A program made the position numbers and the translations under genes. Shown in pieces: positions 11,360 to 21,530 of a stretch of 64,000 nucleotides of DNA. Each line of letters opens with the position of its first letter. The first letter of the stretch is position 1. Origin of the DNA: Mixophyes australis. Taxonomy: Eukaryota; Chordata; Amphibia; Anura; Limnodynastidae. The notes beneath the pieces are model-generated. The model had not been told where the DNA came from, ran no database searches, and was given only the letters and a program-made list of their open reading frames with translations. The DNA lies in NCBI GenBank assembly GCA_036250195.1, contig JAVHZZ010000006.1, positions 186,619,850 to 186,683,849 of the forward strand, read 5' to 3'.

Positions 11360-13940
11360 TCAACTGCATGGGCCCAAAATGAGCATCCTCTATTGGTTTG
11401 TGGTAATCTGCCAACTGCACTAAAAGGAACCCAAGCAATCTGTCTTCTGAGGCTGATCAGCCTGTGATTAGCTAGCATAAATCACATAAGCATGGAGGCA
11501 TAGTATCGTTTACATCAACTGTAGTAACAAACCCATACCAAATGCATTTGCATTTGACATATGTACTTGACAAGCAAATACAATACCAGCGAATATGCAG
11601 CTTTAAAAGGTATACAATAACTTGCATATTATTTAGGTCTATGTATGTGTTGATTTTAGTGGAAATACAATTACAGAATACTATTTATACAATTAGAAAT
11701 ATCATTTTATTTTTCTTGCCCTTGGATATGACGCACCGCTGCTGTGCTTTCTTCATTGTATAAAACTGTACCCAGAGAGCAATATAAATACTTTTCTGAA
11801 AAGCACATAAAAAAAGCTAGTAAGAGAAAGCAATATTTTAGTACAAGTTGCTGGAGGGCATGCATACGCCAATAAATTATCTGTAGGTGATATCTTCAAT
11901 AACTAATTTTCTGCTTTGAAATCAATACAATAAAAATATTGTAGTTACTGTTCCGGAGCTTGTATTACTTGGGACTTGTAAGGCTTGTGGTGGGCAACAG
12001 GCAGCCCATGGGCCACCACTAGCCTGGTGAAACGTTGCCCCCAGCCCTGTGCTCAGGTCTGACTTGTTCAGCTTTATAAGGAATCAGAGAAAAAGTCTGA
12101 GCAGCTTGCGCACATGTGACCTCCTCTGCACATTGCAGGAGGTCATGCAGCACATCCAATTGGAGGAGGAGCAGGAGCGCACGCAGGATTTTTACGGGGG
12201 GTTCCCCCCCCGAGAAAAAATATAGAGAGAGCTGCTGCGCATGCAGCCGCGCATGCGCAGCAGCTCCATTACGGTGGCACTGTATTGTACAGCAACCGCG
12301 GCGCTGTCAAAGAAGCGTCCGCGGCAGTGCTGTATTGTACTACAATACAGCAATGCCACGGATGCTTCTTTGACAGCGCCGCAGCTGCTGTACAGTACAG
12401 TGCCGCTATGTATGGGCACTGAAGCCCCTGTTCTTCGCGGAGGGGAGGGGTTTCTGGAGAACCAGAAACCCCCCCTGCGTGCGCCCCTGAGGAGGGAGTG
12501 CATTCTGCACCACATGTTGTCTCTCCTTCCTCTGCGGACTCCGGAGTTAAGTTGCATGAAGGGAGAAGTGGGTGGTATGTGGGGAGATATGAGGGGCATG
12601 TGGGTGGCAAACGCGTACCTCTCAATAATCCCAATTTAGGGCTCTGTCCTGCCATCCCCATTGGGACAACTTTGTTCCGATCAGTGGGAAAGTTGGGAGT
12701 TATTCTGCTCACTGCTGCTCTGCATGCCAATGAAGGGTTTGGAGAGAAAGGGAGAAGAGAACAGGGCAGCCTAGTGCTTCCAAAGTGCTATATACGCAAC
12801 CGGGGGCAACCCGGGTCCTGGGCTCCCCCCTGTCCCTATGCTGCCTACCCAAATGTTGGGAGGTATGCAAGCGGAGAGGTCTGAGTTACATGTGAAGAGC
12901 TCTAAACAGATCGTGGAGGCAATTTTAAAGCAAATAAGGGGCATGTGGGGGCATTTTGGGATGAGTAATGGGGGTATGGAGGCAGTTTTGGGGCTCTTTT
13001 TTTAATTAATGAAATTAAGGTTAGTGTGCAGCCGTTTTGAAAGGTGGAAGGCCGCACATACAATCCTTGACGTATGTCAAGTTGCCCATCATTATGTTAG
13101 GCACTTGGATGCCTGATGACAGAGAACAACAGTTTGTACTGAGTTGCATAGCATCAATACTAAACATTTCATGTTATGTCTAAGTATAGCAAACTTCAGA
13201 TATATGTTACACTGTTAAGATACCTGCTGGAGCAACGTGCATGTTAGCGTTAGTAGCTCTTTAAACCATAGTACTATAATACTTACTTTACTATAATGCC
13301 TGTCTGAGCCACATCCTGCCTCCTATTTGCCTATACTACATTGTGACAAAACAGAATGAGTAAATGTAGTCTTAATTTGATTTCATCCCTTAGATAATCT
13401 CCTGGGTTTGGGTGTTTAGTAATAATACAAGTTAGTAGAAGTGTCACCTCTCACCTTAAAGTATGCATAGTGCAGATACTGGTAGGGGTCCCTTCTCTTG
13501 AAGGCTTCCTGGGTATCTCTGTCGGGGTAGGGCTGCTGGAACACTGGAAGGGTGGCTTTACACTTTCGTAGACAAACAGCCCTTGACAAAACCTGACCAA
13601 ATAACTGCAGCTCCAGGTTCCAATCCCGGGGCTCTTCTACTCCCTCTTCAGCCTCCAGTCCGGGAATTGGAGACCCCTCTAAGCAGCTCTGACCACAGTA
13701 CGCCTCGCTGTCTTCCAGCAGCCGGTGAAGCCTCAGACTGGCCTCTAGTGTGCGGACAGCTTCTCTCCAGGACTCTGCCTCATACAGCTCCATAGCCTGG
13801 GCATAGGTAGACTGCAGTGGTTGGAGCTCAGAGCGGGGGAAGCCGCGGAAACTATACTGCTCATACTGAGCACGGCTGGGGCACAAGGACAGAAGAAGTG
13901 TCCATAAACTGAAGAGCAGCATGGCATGGACTTGGGGCAC
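2529..13940 (-). CDS. P3H4: P3H4 (SC65/LEPREL4), 5' four coding exons, 3' end outside window
   Basis: Leprecan-family protein lacking the prolyl hydroxylase domain. Known role: it works with P3H3 and PPIB in the endoplasmic reticulum on collagen lysine hydroxylation and crosslinking. The coding exons, in order, are 13940-13455, 6657-6508, 3809-3638 and 2657-2529. Their phases join (0, 0, 1, 1) into one frame of 312 residues. An N-terminal hydrophobic signal peptide ([11 protein letters not shown]) is followed by [16 protein letters not shown], typical of this family. Four CxxxC motifs characteristic of leprecans are visible: C-GQS-C and C-LRK-C in exon 1, C-LTS-C in exon 3, C-KVE-C in exon 4. 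The last exon ends in phase 1, so further exons must lie left of position 1; none was found in 1-2528. Human P3H4 is about 437 residues, so roughly the last third is missing. The start could be M1 (MPQVHAM) or M7. CRTAP and P3H family members are the alternatives; wording and synteny favour P3H4. Confidence 0.93.
3288..3303. repeat. Remnant end of the TTACCGT palindromic MITE family
   Basis: CAATTGAATACCCCCC equals the terminus of the element at 7212-7427. No partner end is seen nearby. Confidence 0.5.
3638..3809 (-). CDS. P3H4: P3H4 coding exon 3
   Basis: Begins [15 protein letters not shown], carries C-LTS-C, and ends KDFYPAVA plus one base. The acceptor is CTCTACAG and the donor CAG|GTAAG. 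The 172-bp length leaves phase 1, which is completed by exon 4. Confidence 0.93.
4268..5516 (+). repeat. 79-bp satellite with 158-bp alternating units
   Basis: About 15.8 tandem copies of a 79-bp unit in P3H4 intron 2. From about 4584 onward two unit types alternate, separable by GATCATCAC versus GATCAGCAC and GTACTGCTG versus GTAGTACCG. The order is ABABABAABAB, a young higher-order structure with one A-A duplication. The many overlapping open frames here are a by-product of the repeat and are not genes. Confidence 0.95.
6508..6657 (-). CDS. P3H4: P3H4 coding exon 2 (GC donor)
   Basis: Fifty codons beginning [16 protein letters not shown] and ending DLEAQPYE. The acceptor is TTCTAG. The only donor that keeps the frame is GAG|GCAAGT, so the following intron appears to be of the GC-AG class. 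A GT donor a few bases downstream would break the frame into exon 3. Confidence 0.9.
6732..6908. mobile_element. Palindromic MITE, family 1 (GGGGTATATTTAC ends)
   Basis: Near-complete inverted repeat, with both halves carrying AGCAACCAATCAGATTCTAG or its complement. Sister copies are at 35122-35314 and 47231-47407. Confidence 0.85.
7212..7427. mobile_element. Palindromic MITE, family 2 (TTACCGT-rich)
   Basis: Ends GGGGGGTATTCAATT / AATTGAATACCCCCC, flanked by AAA on both sides. The interior repeats ACCGTATTAACG in both orientations. Sister copies are at 16306-16518 and 41444-41650. Confidence 0.85.
7577..8165. mobile_element. tRNA-derived SINE pair, one inserted in the other
   Basis: A plus-strand copy (about 7738-8050) splits a minus-strand copy into 7577-7737 and 8051-8165. 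The plus copy has a tRNA-like head with box A and B resemblance (TAGTGGTTAGTA; GAGTTCAATTCCC), the GTGTTTGCGTGGGTTTCCTC core and an L2-type tail, GGCGCTATATAAAT, ending in TGATGA repeats. Confidence 0.75.
9118..9454. mobile_element. hAT-like MITE with internal hairpin
   Basis: Perfect 14-bp termini CAGGGCCGGATTAA / TTAATCCGGCCCTG. Internal arms ACTGAGGAGATCTCGT at 9231-9275 pair perfectly. No convincing target duplication remains. Confidence 0.75.
9613..9759. mobile_element. 147-bp palindromic hAT MITE
   Basis: Ends CAGTGTTGGCTAACC / its complement, with long internal pairing. A perfect 8-bp duplication GTCTATAG lies at 9605-9612 and 9760-9767. Confidence 0.9.
10797..10857 (-). repeat. L2-type LINE 3' tail fragment
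   Basis: Complement of the TAGCGC...TATAAATAA tail followed by ATC repeats; the 5' part is absent. Confidence 0.55.
10951..11220. mobile_element. MITE with CATACTTGCCAAC ends
   Basis: Left end CATACTTGCCAACTT; the right end ACCGGGAGAGTATTCTTGTA is degraded. Related to 31619-31800 through the shared CGGGAG...CGGACAT..CGGGAGAG block. Confidence 0.55.
11304..11357 (+). repeat. (TAA)n microsatellite
   Basis: Uninterrupted TAA/ATA trinucleotide run. Confidence 0.95.
11990..13090. mobile_element. Old hAT-like element carrying younger insertions
   Basis: Ends TGGGCAAC / GTTGCCCA. The 12940-13095 part resembles 29780-29975 (GGAGGCAGTTTT, AAATTAAGG, GTCGCACATA), marking a second copy there. It contains the MITE 12172-12489 and another short repeat at about 12610-12875. 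All open frames in 12.1-12.9 kb fall inside these repeats. Confidence 0.5.
12172..12489. mobile_element. 318-bp hAT-like MITE with giant hairpin
   Basis: Ends CAGGAGCGCACGCAGG / CCTGCGTGCGCCCCTG. Flanks AGGAGGAG and AGGAGGGA match at 6 of 8 bases. The interior 12275-12404 is an imperfect palindrome of two arms of about 64 bp. 12229-12267 is another (GAGCTGCTGCGCATG arms). Confidence 0.7.
13455..13940 (-). CDS. P3H4: P3H4 coding exon 1
   Basis: Contains the start codon, signal peptide and two CxxxC motifs. It has exactly 162 codons ending YLHYAYFK, followed by a GTGAGA donor (phase 0). The residues after the signal match the SC65 N-terminus as recalled. The coding sequence is GC-richer than the surrounding introns. 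Confidence 0.93.
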
Positions 13941-14730
13941 CAGGAGATGCCAAGGTCAGGTATCCTAGATTACCTTTATAAGATACAGCCTTGGAAAGGC
14001 AAGAAGTAAAGTTAGAGCAGCGGCGAGGAAGAGAATTGTTGCTATAACACAGAGCTAGGACTGAAGGACCATACAGTCTGACTAACCCAGCAAAGAATCC
14101 GCCGACTGAGACGAGCCCAGAAGAAATCAGCCAGGAGCAGGGGGGCTGTGGGGTCTGCTTACTGCCAGCCTGGCTGGAGAACTGAGTATAGTTTAGAACA
14201 GGCCATGCACTCGGGAAAAGTTCCTCTGTGTTCCCTTTAGGACACTTCTCTTGGGACACACGCTCTTTGTTCCTGGATCACATTAACCTCTGCAGATGTC
14301 CATCAAAAAAATTTCAACTCACAGCTCCCATCTTCACAACACAGAGTCATTCAGAACAAGGCGCTGTACTGCAGGCTGATGTGATTTGTAAGTCTACTGC
14401 CTAGTCTTTCAAACTAAATTATGTTCCGTTCTGGATCCCACTGGGTCTTAAAGAGTAAGACATGGTAGTCAGATAACTTGTAAAAAAAACACAGATGGAA
14501 GAATATACCGTGAAATGGATCATACATATATCTTGACAATTGCATTTTTGATCTAGGCTTGAAAGAAAGTTTGTCTCTTTAAAGTATTAGTACCAATGTT
14601 TGAAATGTCTCTTTAACTTACTTGCCCTATTATTAATCTTGATTCATATGCACAAGCCGTCAAAGAAAAATTACCAGACAAATTATGAGTGATCAAATGT
14701 ATAAAACAATGTTTTTGGTTCTAAGGGGGG

Positions 14731-16303
14731 CAGGGGCGGATTGGCCATTGGGCTTACCAGAAATTTTACCGGTAGGCCGGGGACATGATGAGGCCGACCG
14801 TCGGCTGCTTGAAGTTTTTGTTTTATTACATCTTATTTTTTAATCTGTTTTTTTTTTAATATTTTTATCATGGATGCCGGCCGACAATCAGTGCCAGCCT
14901 AATATGGGGACGGATTGGGGGGGGAAAGGGGGCAGCGGATGCCCCCTGAATCAGAGGTGCCAGCAGGGGAGCATCGTTGTGGCCGCGGAACTTATCATAA
15001 ACCCCGCCCCCATGCGTGGCCGCGTCCTTGTCCTATCCAGTAATAAACAAAGGTCACATGGGACGCGCACCATGTGACTGGTGCTGTCCCATGTGTACTG
15101 TGCAGGAAGCGCCGCTGGAATAAGGTAAGTGTGAGGGAATGTTTATGTCAATGTAGCGTGTGCTAGTGTTATGGAAATGTAATGAGGGTCAGGACAGGGG
15201 ACCTTATGTCAATGTAGTGTGTGTGGGCAGGGGGGCTAATGTCAGTATAGTGTGTGTAGGCAGGAGGGCTAATGTGTGGACAGGGGTTCTTATGGCAATG
15301 AAATGGGGGTGAGGACTGGGGTCATACGACAATGAAAAGGGGTGAGGGCAGGAGGGCATATGACAATGAAATGTGGGTGAGGGCAGGAGGGCATATGACA
15401 ATGAAATGGGGGTGAGGGCAGGAGGGCATATGATAATGAAAAGGGGTGAGGGCAGGAGGGTATATGACATGAAATGGGGGTGAGGGCAGGAGGGCATATG
15501 ACAATGAAAAGGGGTAAGGGCAGGAGGGCATATGACAATGAAATGGGGGTGAGGGCAGGGGGGCTTATGGCAATGAAATGGGGGTGTGAGTTAGGTGGTG
15601 ACTAATGGGTGATGGTTGGACAATTTAGTTTAATAGTGGGGGCCTTACAATTTAAGATGAGGAGGCAGGACTTTTAATTTAATGCTAGTTTTGGGCTATT
15701 AATTCAATGTGGGGCTGATTTTGGGGAGGAGGGCTATTTATTAAATGTGAATACGAATAAATTAAGGTAAGGGATGATTTTGGGAAATGATTATATTTAT
15801 TAAACGTAAATGCTATTTATTGCTGGTCCTGTCTGGACGTAGGGAAATAAGTTAATTTATTAAATGCGGATACTATTAATTTAATGTTTGGGTTGGTTGG
15901 AGGGAAATAGATCTATTGGTCAAATGTGAATACATTTATTTTAATGGAGCTAGAGGGAGGCCTAATTATTAAATGTGTGTGCTATTGATTTAACGCCGGG
16001 GCTCATTGGAGTTTTCTTAATTTAATGTACCCATTTTTTTTCCAAATATTACTCTCAACATTCCAGGATCCAGATGAGCAACAACTAAGCTAAAGACACC
16101 AGCAGCCACAGGTAGGGAAAGCGACAAGAACAGGACACACATACTCTGGTACATACAGTAGGCGCACAGACACAGGGAGCGCACACACATACGGGGACAG
16201 ACACAGTGGGTACACACGCATACTGGGCTCCGCCTACCATTTATTTGGTCCCGCCCACATGAGGCCACTTTTCAGACTTTTTTCCAGGGCCAATCCGCCC
16301 CTG
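14731..16303. mobile_element. 1.57-kb non-autonomous hAT element
   Basis: Perfect 16-bp termini CAGGGGCGGATTGGCC / GGCCAATCCGCCCCTG and a perfect 8-bp duplication AAGGGGGG at 14723-14730 and 16304-16311. No transposase is recognisable. A minisatellite of about 35 bp occupies 15290-15590 and produces proline-rich shadow frames. It sits on the left edge of the family 2 MITE at 16306-16518. Confidence 0.9.
15290..15590 (+). repeat. About 35-bp minisatellite inside hAT element
   Basis: Unit AATGAAATGGGGGTGAGGGC plus AGGAGGGCATATGAC, about eight copies with 33-35 bp spacing. Confidence 0.9.
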
Positions 16304-16305
16304 AA

Positions 16306-16518
16306 GGGGGGAATTCAATTAACAGCGATACTTGTGAGAATAGGGCGGCTTGCGCACTATTACCGTTACTACGGTAATAGTGCACATTGTTACCGTTAGT
16401 ACGGTAATTTCAACGTTGATTTTTGCTCGGAACTCTGAGAGCCGCATGTGAAATCCACGTTAAAATTACCGTGCTAACGGTAATAGTGCGCGGGCCGCGT
16501 GGCAATTGAATTCCCCCC
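16306..16518. mobile_element. Palindromic MITE, family 2
   Basis: GGGGGGAATTCAATT / AATTGAATTCCCCCC ends and ACCGTTACTACGGTAATAGT-type interior repeats. Its left edge was duplicated by the hAT insertion next to it. Confidence 0.8.
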
Positions 16519-16963
16519 TTAAATGTTCTTGTAACACAATATTTTTATCCTAGGGTAAAGTTTATGATGTACTGCACATGTGTGTAATACCGAAGCTAAT
16601 ATTTTCAAAGGCATTTCATTTGCTGTTTATTGTTACTGAGAGAAGCCATCATAAAGACACAATCACTATGTTGATGGCTACAAAATAAATATATAGTCAT
16701 TTTTATATTCTGCTTTTATATATTAAAAACTGCCCTTATGACCACTTACAAAATTGACTATTGGTGCATTTTCACCACAACAGTTATGTGAAAAAGAAAG
16801 CACACCCTCATTTAAAGTTGTTTTCACTTATCAGATAACAATCATCTGGTTGTCACCAAGTCCTATAATTGGAAAGATCTAATATCATAAGACAAATAAC
16901 CCATGGCAGATTTTATAGTATCATTTATTCTAGACAAAAGATAAGCCAACATGAAGAAACCAT

Positions 16964-17282
16964 GGGCCTGAGTCATTAAGGAGAGCAAAGCATTAAAAAG
17001 GAGTAAATTTGCACCTTGTCAAAACTATGTTGCATTGGAGGAGGAGGTAAATTCAAGATGTGGGGGCAGATCTAGGATATGTCCTACCCTAACTATAGAT
17101 CAACTTTAAATTTCAGTGTATAAATAAAGCTATCGAGTATTTGTGTGCTACTTAAAAAGCAGCCAGTATTTTTCTTATGTGCAAAATAAGAAACTAATTT
17201 GCACCCCTTGCATTGTAACATGGTTTATCCAGGAGCAAACTTACTCCTTTTTTTGCTTTGCTCTCCTTAATGACTCAGGCCC
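16964..17282. mobile_element. MITE with 28-bp perfect termini
   Basis: Left end GGGCCTGAGTCATTAAGGAG; the right end is its complement, continuing to 28 bp. CAT flanks both sides (16961-16963, 17283-17285), suggesting a 3-bp target duplication. A diverged relative is at about 30550-30834. Confidence 0.8.
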
Positions 17283-17383
17283 CATGTGTAAAAAATAAAT
17301 ACATTCTTACAGCTCCCATAGCAGTTAAGAAGGTATTTGAGCCAGATGCTGCTAATCAAGTGTACTTAATAATGATCATCAGG

Positions 17384-17979
17384 CAGGGCCATCTTAACAA
17401 CATTATGGGCCCCCGGGCAAAGCAGTGCACGGGGGCTCCTAGATATAGATATAGATACATAGATGTATACAGATATAGATATAGATATATAGAGATAGAG
17501 ATAGATAGATGTACGTGCTCAGTGACCCTTGAAGGGTTTTTTTGCAGGTTTTTTTCTTTTGCAGGATTATTTATTCTCATTAAGAGCCATGCCAATGGGG
17601 GGCCCCCTTGCCCGTGGGGCCCCCGGGCACCTGCCCATCATGCCCAATGGAAAAGATGGCCCTGTATAGGGGCCCCCTTAACTTACCTTAAGTCCGATCC
17701 CCTTCTCTTCTTTTTTCCGCGCCGCTCAGTCTCTTCTGCGCTCTTCTGTGCTGTGCTCGCAGTGAATGCTGGGCGTGACATCACGCCCAGCATTCACTGC
17801 GAGCACAGCACGGAAGAGGGGACCTGGGAGGGAGCCGGATCGCCGCTGACAAGACCGCAGGTAAGTATTTTTTATTTTTTTTTCAGGATTTTTTTTTACA
17901 GCGCTGCATCGGACGGGCCCCCTTGCCCACAGGGCCCCCGGGCACCTGCCCATTGTGCCCAATGGAAGACACGGCCCTG
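17384..17979. mobile_element. hAT element with two right ends and a long hairpin
   Basis: Perfect 8-bp duplication TCATCAGG at 17376-17383 and 17980-17987; outer ends CAGGGCCATCTT / ACACGGCCCTG. A second right end, AAGATGGCCCTG, lies internally at about 17653-17664, so two related elements are joined or nested. A GATATA-rich microsatellite is at 17433-17510. Confidence 0.85.
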
Positions 17980-18668
17980 TCATCAGGAAGTGTTGATGTC
18001 TTTACCTAAAAGCAGAATCTTTGGTTTGGTGCATTGTGGTTTGTGTTAAAACAGTGGCAATGAGAATATACATCTGCAGTGATCTCAAAGAAGCAGTTAT
18101 TGATGCTCATTGTTTGGAAAGGGTTATAAGGACATTGCCACACAATTTGTAGCCCATCACTGTACTGCGAGAAAGCATTTTTGCAAATGGAGAACAATGA
18201 AGTAGGTTGCCAATCTTCCCAGGAGTGGGTGACCTAGCAGGTTCAGAATATTGTGCTGAGAGAAATTGCAAAGAATCCAAAAGGTACATTCAGGGATCTA
18301 TAGACTCCTGCGAACACAGTAAATGTTAAAGTTGATGATCCTCAGTAAGAGACTGAACAAACATTGCTTTCATAGAAGAGTAGCCAGGAGAAAGACCCTT
18401 CTCCAAAAAAAAAAAAAAAGAATTGCAGTACAGCTTAGGTTTGCAGGTTCTAGAAAAATATACACTGGACAGATGAGATCTAGCTCCCTTACCTCCCCAC
18501 CATAATCTTGGATGATGTCAACATTACTATTGATTATGCAGATTCTACTTGTGCCTCCAAACTACTTTCTCTAACCTCCTCTTTTGGTCTCTCCCAGTGG
18601 ACCAACTCTTCTACTAACCGTGAATGATCACTGCCTTGATTTTGTTATCCCCTCACAAATCTTTGTCA

Positions 18669-18800
18669 TTTATGTATATAGTGCCAGCAGATTCCGTAGC
18701 GCTTTACAATTGGAAACAAACAGTAATAGAACAATACTGGGTAATACATACAGAGAGGAAAGAGGGCCCTACTCGCAAGCTTACAATCTACAATCTTACA
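18669..18800 (-). repeat. L2 tail fragment inserted in the LINE
   Basis: Complement of an L2 3' end (TTCCGTAGCGCTTTACAATT) lying inside plus-strand LINE sequence. Confidence 0.6.
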
Positions 18801-19554
18801 GTTGAATGCTGTCTCTTGGGCTCATACTGGCCTTAAGTCTCCACTGGTACCATTCTATCATTATTCAATTCTGACCCAAACTCTCCCTCAGCCTATCATC
18901 CCATCTCTCAACTCACATACTGCTCCAATAATCTTGAAAGGCCTGTCTACACTCACCTCACATGATTGCTTCACTCACACAGGTAGGGAAAGCGACAAGA
19001 ACAGGACACACATACTCTGGTACATACAGTAGGCGCACTTCAGACCTTCTTCAGTCAGTCTTTCATTCAGAACACTCCATAGACACTGCACTTACAAAGG
19101 TGGTCAATGATTTAGTCACTGTTAAATCTAAAGGTCATTGTGGTCTTGAAATTCTCCTGGATCTCTCTTCTGCATTCAACCCTGCTGGCCATTCTCTTCT
19201 CAAACAATCGCTACATTCCCTAGGTCTTCAGGATATTTTCCTATTCTGGTTCTCATCCTAAATATCAAACCACTCCTTCAGTGTTCATTTCTCTGGTTCC
19301 AGCACCTCTCCGCTTCTCTGTCAGTTGGAGTACCAGATAGATCGATGCTAGACTGTCTCTTCTTCTCTATCACTTGGAAAACTAATAAGCTTTTTTGGAT
19401 GTTAGTATCATCTCTATGGGGAGGATTTCCAAATGTATCTCTTACCATCTGTGTTTGCCTGCATTACTTCCTGCCATTTCATCTTGGATGTTCTTTCACC
19501 ACTTCAAACTCAATCTTTCAAATACTGAGTCAATCATTTTAACACCAGTCAATA

Positions 19555-19800
19555 GCAGGGGTAGATATAGAAAATAATTTTATCGGGGTCCCCGCCCCGT
19601 TTTTGACAGCTAAGGCTGCCTACGGCTCCACACTATGTGCAGGTCCGTTCGGCACAGACAGGCAGGGAGAGTGTGCTGCCCGGCCACTCTGATTGTTTTT
19701 AAAACACAATCAGAGCAGCCAGGCAGCACACTCTCCCTGCCTGTCTCTGCCGAACGGACCTGCACATAGTGTGGAGCCGCCGGCAGCAAGCCCCTGCTCA
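19555..19800. mobile_element. Truncated relative of the 53-345 MITE
   Basis: Shares the inner core with 53-345 in the opposite orientation. Contains a palindrome at 19625-19777 with about 70-bp arms around GATTGTTTTTAAAACACAATC. Confidence 0.7.
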
Positions 19801-20739
19801 TCTGGGCCTTACCCGTAAGAGTGGCACCAGTGGCCTGAGATACGAATTCAGAACTGGAGTATGAACCAGGGAACTCTGTACTGGAATCTGCAGCAGTGAA
19901 CTCAGGACTGGAAGTACTGGAACTGGTCATTGGACACACAGGACTGAAAACTGTACATTGGCTCACAGATCTGGAACCCACTAGAGGGAGCTCAGAGCTG
20001 GAATGAACAACAGGAGATTCAGCACCCGGTGAAGCAACCAACAGGAGACTGAACCCACAGTGAAGAGTGTGAGATGGGTGCAGGAGGAGGATTCTGTGGA
20101 CAGGACCAAAGGCAATTGAAAATGCTGCTAGGAGATACTGCAGTCAGGAACAGAACACTTGGAAATGCTGATAGAAAATACTGCAGGATGGGAAAAGAGC
20201 ACTTGGAAATGCAGGTAGGAGATATTACAGCCAGGAACAGGATCAGAGCGAGAAAACCTTCACCTAAGGATGAGAGTTGTTCTAGCAATGTGCAACCAGA
20301 AGTTCCTGGTTAAGTAGGGCTCTCAGTGCACTTATAGGTTGGCTGAATCATGTGACCAGAGTTGCTGGAGACTGATTTATCAGAAAGGATCATGTGATGT
20401 AATTCAAGATGGCCACGCCTATGAAACAGAACAGCAGGGAGAGTTTGTCTACAGATAGTGACACAGGACTCAGGAGTGCCATAGACAGCCAGGAAAAGCA
20501 CAGATGGCTGTGAGGTGACACCGCCGGATCATGTAAGTATGGCTAAGACCCCGATTTTGGACAAACTGGTTTTCTACTCTGTCAATCTCTAAATCGTTTG
20601 CAGTGTTTTACCAAATCCAATATAAACTTCTAAAATTAAATCCATTAATAAAATGGCACCAACATACATCTCTTCTTTTGTCTCAAAATATCTCCATCTT
20701 TGCTCTTCCCAAGTACACTCCCCCTGCCACTAGCAGCAA

Positions 20740-21159
20740 TGTTAAAAGGTGTTAACCCCTCCAGGCTGATTCATGTGCAGGCTGCATGAATCAGCCTGGA
20801 TTGGTTAAAGGGGAAGGAGGCTGGATTACCTCCTGCCAGGTTATGTGTCCAAAAGTGTATAAAAAGAGCCCAGTTTTACCATGAAATGTATTACTCTATC
20901 TGTAACTTCTGAAAGATTGCTAGTACCTCAAACTAGCGTGCAACTGTTCTTATTAGGAATAGTTGAGCTAATAAAACATTTCTTCTACAAAATCCTGCTT
21001 TGATGCCTACTTACCTGCTGTAATTCCTGTGGCCTACAGATTAGACCAATGTAATCCATTATCTGGTTGTTCTGAGGTTGGGACCCAGCATCTAGTACCA
21101 ACTCTCTGCCAGCTACACTGCAGGTTTGGCCAGTGTGACAGGCCAGGGGGAACCATCCA
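20740..21159 (+). mobile_element. Probable solo LTR
   Basis: Starts TGTTAAAAGG and ends ACCATCCA, with CAGCAA on both sides (20734-20739, 21160-21165). A TATA-like GTATAAAAAG near 20860 and AATAAAA near 20961 are in the expected order for an LTR. No internal retroelement coding region follows. The right edge is less certain. Confidence 0.5.
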
Positions 21160-21530
21160 CAGCAACACTGATCTGAAGGAAGAGTTTAGGGGTACCAGCC
21201 CAGGTGCCTAGAAAGAGTGTACACGAGCAGGGATAGTTACCCAGAAGGCTCCTTCACCAGTGAAGGAGCCTAGTAATTGCAGCAGAGTCCTTACTGCCTT
21301 TAGAGAGGCACAATTGGGATAAAGAAAGGGGACAGTGGCAATGCGTGCCCAGCTGGTCCCTAGCACCATGACAGGGTGGCATGGGAAGTCCATCCTGTCA
21401 CACTCTCTGACCCCTCTGGAACACATAGCTCCACTAAGCACTTTTTCTCATTGCTATCTTTATGAACCAAAATGCAATATGTGACACTTAATCTTATGTA
21501 TCAAACTCTTATTTTCAAATACATTGTAAG

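Noticed and set aside
12116..12884. Several overlapping 85-153 codon frames on both strands
   Set aside because: All within hAT-like repeats; both strands are open because of the palindrome.
15204..15538. Minus-strand Pro/His-rich frames of 69-97 codons
   Set aside because: Translations of the 35-bp minisatellite inside the hAT element.
17258..18049. 263-codon plus-strand frame
   Set aside because: Runs through a MITE end, a GATATA microsatellite and a palindromic hAT; composition is repeat-derived, with no domain.
19610..20041. 143-codon minus-strand Ser-rich frame
   Set aside because: Begins inside the palindromic MITE relic and continues through a degenerate GAACTGG-type repeat; no homology recognised.
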